Assembly: GCF_030052815.1 (NCBI RefSeq)
Contig: NC_079504.1
Coordinates: 57,105,502 to 57,169,501, forward strand
DNA from: Hevea brasiliensis
Lineage: Eukaryota > Streptophyta > Magnoliopsida > Malpighiales > Euphorbiaceae
DNA length: 64,000 nucleotides
Direction of reading: 5' to 3'
Numbering within the stretch: position 1 is the first letter of the stretch; every line of letters starts with the position of its first letter. Positions 61,784 to 64,000 of the stretch are shown here, one piece after another. A model generated the notes under the pieces. That model searched no databases. It was given only the letters and a program-made list of their open reading frames with translations, and was not told the DNA's origin. The translations under genes were made by a program, and so were the position numbers.

Positions 61784-64000
61784 TGTAACATCCTCACTGT
61801 AGGCAGTTCTGTACATCCATTATTTCTGTGACTAAGGTCTATTCGGACAGCTAGAATGTATAGAATCATACTTAAATTAGAGTGAGGAATCATAATTAAA
61901 TCAAATAAAGATCAATTAAGGGTGTAGGAAAATAAAATAAGTGAATTAGGAATCAGTTAAATGAGCACAAGTCCCCGTGATGGGTGACCTCACTAGAAAA
62001 TGATAATGAGTTCTGTGTAACCCTAAATTCATGAAAAACCCTATGAGACCCTTAATGAAGACTTAATTAAAGCAATTTCTATGAATTTATAAGTTAAGAA
62101 AATGAAAAGAAATAAGCACAAAGCAAAGAAAGATAAGAAGTTTTCAGGTATTATGGAAGAGATGGATATAAACCCGATAAGAGCAAAATTTAGTCAATTA
62201 AATTTAAGGGTCTAATATTGACAAAAAATGAGGGTTATTAATTTAATTAATTGAGATTATGAAAATTAAATATAATTATTAAAAAGTCAAAATTTAATGA
62301 TTATAAACTTCAAAATAATTACAAAATTGCCATTACACTTATTTACAAATTTGTCATTGAATAGTTAATTAATGTATATATAAATTATTGAGGCAAAATT
62401 TCATCTTCTTCATCTTCCCATTCCCGTCCAATATCTCTCTCATCTTTCTCAAATTCTCCATTAACACACAAAAACTAAGCTTTGAAACTTTGATTTCCAC
62501 CTATAATTCCTTTAGAAAGCCTAAAGCAAACCCTAAACTAAAGCCTAATTAGTAGAGAGCACTCAAGAAAACCAAAAGAAATTGAGAGTTTGGGGCAAGA
62601 GGAATTTCAGCCAAGGTGGTTCCATGAGGGGAGTGAAGATTTGGTTAAATTGTAGGTTGATTTAGGCCAAGGAGAGCTTGAAGACAAGGTTAGTGCTATT
62701 AAATCCCTTGGATTTTGAAGTTATACAAAATTGATTTAAGGTTTGCTAAATTTGGGAATTTTAATTGTTGTGTTCTAACTGATGTAATTATGCCTAAATT
62801 AATTTAATTGGGCATCCAATTGTTGATATGAATTAATGAGATGACCAAATAATTGAATGGGTGTGATGTTGTGTGTTTAGGCAAATTCTGGACGCTTGAG
62901 TCTAGTAGGTTTGAATGGCTATAAGTAGAGTTACATAGCCCTAATTGGTGTGAGGCCAATTGGAGATTAAACCTTAGACATAATGCCAGAAATTTCATGA
63001 AGAAAGCTTTCCCACAAACTGACCATAGCTTGCCCTAAAATTCACTGGAATCTAGATGTGGCATTCTAGATCTAGACAGAATGACCATATGAACAGTGTT
63101 TAGTTTTTTAAGCATAACTTACTCTAAGATGATCCAAATGACCTGATTCTTGAACCCATAGAATCCTGAGACATAATAGAACATTTTTCATGAAGATCAA
63201 GGAACCAAATTTCGAACCTAACTAATTCAAAGTGCTAGGCAAATTCAAGTTATCAAATCTGCCTGGTTCTGGAACAGTAATGAGTCAATGGACCAGTCTT
63301 GGAAAATTGATCATAACTTGAGTTCTAAAACTGAAAATGATATGATTCAAAAAGAAAAATAAAGATAAGACATAGAGGAACAACTTCCATGAAGTGTGAC
63401 CCAACAGACTTTGCATCATAACTAATTTGTTAGGACAAATTGCAACACCAAATCTGGACCTTGAGAAAGGTTCATGAAATAACTTATTATATGATATAGA
63501 ATTAACCAAAATGATTTGTTAACCACATAACTCACTTGAAAATGAGATTGGGACCTATTTTTCCATCACAAATGGAATGACCATGATATGCTAATGAATA
63601 ATACCTATGAATAGTACATAAAATAATATAACGACACTAAATTGCCCAATGTACGCCTAAACTTATGTGGAGAGGTTGGATCAATTGGTATACCAATTAG
63701 GGACCATAGATTGCAGTACTGCTTATATGAATAATCATTGATAGATAATATATGTCTGATATGATTATTCTTCTAGCTTTATGCCTAATAAGATATGATT
63801 ACTGACTTTTATACCTGACATGCTTTCTGGCTTTATGCCTACCCGCTGGCCTTGTGCCTGATATGACATGATGTATACTTGGTAGACACACAGGGTGTCT
63901 AACTAGTATACTCCCGTGTATCCAGTCTTAACAGTCAGTTATAGGTTACTTGGGCACTGATATGATTTAATAAGCTTTAATATTAAATAATTACATGATA
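61784..64000 (+). repeat. LTR of a third family, runs off the window
   Basis: Starts TGTAACATCCTCACTGTAGG. Landmarks match the family 2 order at low identity: GATGGGTGACC near 61979; a CT-rich stretch near 62401-62460; ACAAG|GTTAGTGC near 62685; AATTGGTGTGAGGCCAATTG near 62944; ATGAACAGTG near 63087; the 'cataacttgag' phrase near 63312; CTTTATGCC units near 63777-63865; and AGGTTACTTGGGCACTG near 63945. No coding sequence is reached, so whether it is a solo LTR or an element end cannot be told. Confidence 0.75.

Overview
This window is plant nuclear heterochromatin-like DNA made almost entirely of nested LTR retrotransposons. No host protein gene, tRNA, rRNA or CRISPR array could be supported. 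The coding remnants are all Ty3/gypsy gag-pol: a gag domain, a CCHC zinc knuckle, an aspartic protease, a reverse transcriptase with FIDD, an RNase H, an integrase with a GPY/F-like region, and a C-terminal chromodomain-like tail. They are primed by the initiator tRNA-Met type primer site TGGTATCAGAGC. The LTRs of about 3.5 kb, total length of about 12 kb and C-terminal tail fit the Tekay/Del group of plant chromoviruses. The AT-rich sequence suggests a dicot, but the species cannot be named from the sequence alone.

Layout, with names used here. Element A (+) spans 1035-41461 and is the main host of other insertions. Its 5' LTR is cut at a (TA)n tract. Its body is interrupted by solo LTR S1 (3990-7078, target duplication CTAGT), by element C (8830-32588, TTACA/TTGCA), and, in its 3' LTR, by reverse solo LTR S3 (36037-39919, TGGTA). 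Element C has a 5' LTR split by solo LTR S2 (9110-13136, TTAAG) and by complete element B (15781-27746, GTAAT). C has also lost most of pol and the first part of its 3' LTR in one deletion. Element D (41610-60747, ATGAT) is a second full-length copy. Its 3' LTR carries E (50622-57838, minus strand, TAAAG), which has two 3.4 kb LTRs around only 351 bases of noncoding DNA. A and D both sit in fragments of an older LTR, O (41462-41609 and 60748-61783). A further LTR (family 3) starts at 61784 and runs off the window. The deepest chain is O > A > C > B.

Two main LTR families occur. Family 1 (start TGTAACACCCCTATTTG) belongs to the gag-pol carriers A, B, C and D. Family 2 (start TGTAACACCCTCACTG or close variants) is seen only as solo LTRs S1-S3 and as the coding-free element E, so it looks non-autonomous here. 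All gag-pol copies are broken. Most of the in-frame stops that were checked are C-to-T or G-to-A changes. C keeps gag and protease in one frame with only point stops, and D keeps an uninterrupted RT-RNase H stretch of 390 codons.

The most interesting signal is inside the LTRs. Families 1, 2, 3 and O share an internal architecture although their sequences differ a lot. It has three degenerate modules of about 200 bases, each with its own dyad symmetry. It has a block of consecutive hairpins whose stems change in a compensatory way between families. It also has splice-like borders that would make a multi-exon leader. These are inferences from reading the sequence and are listed as findings with tests.
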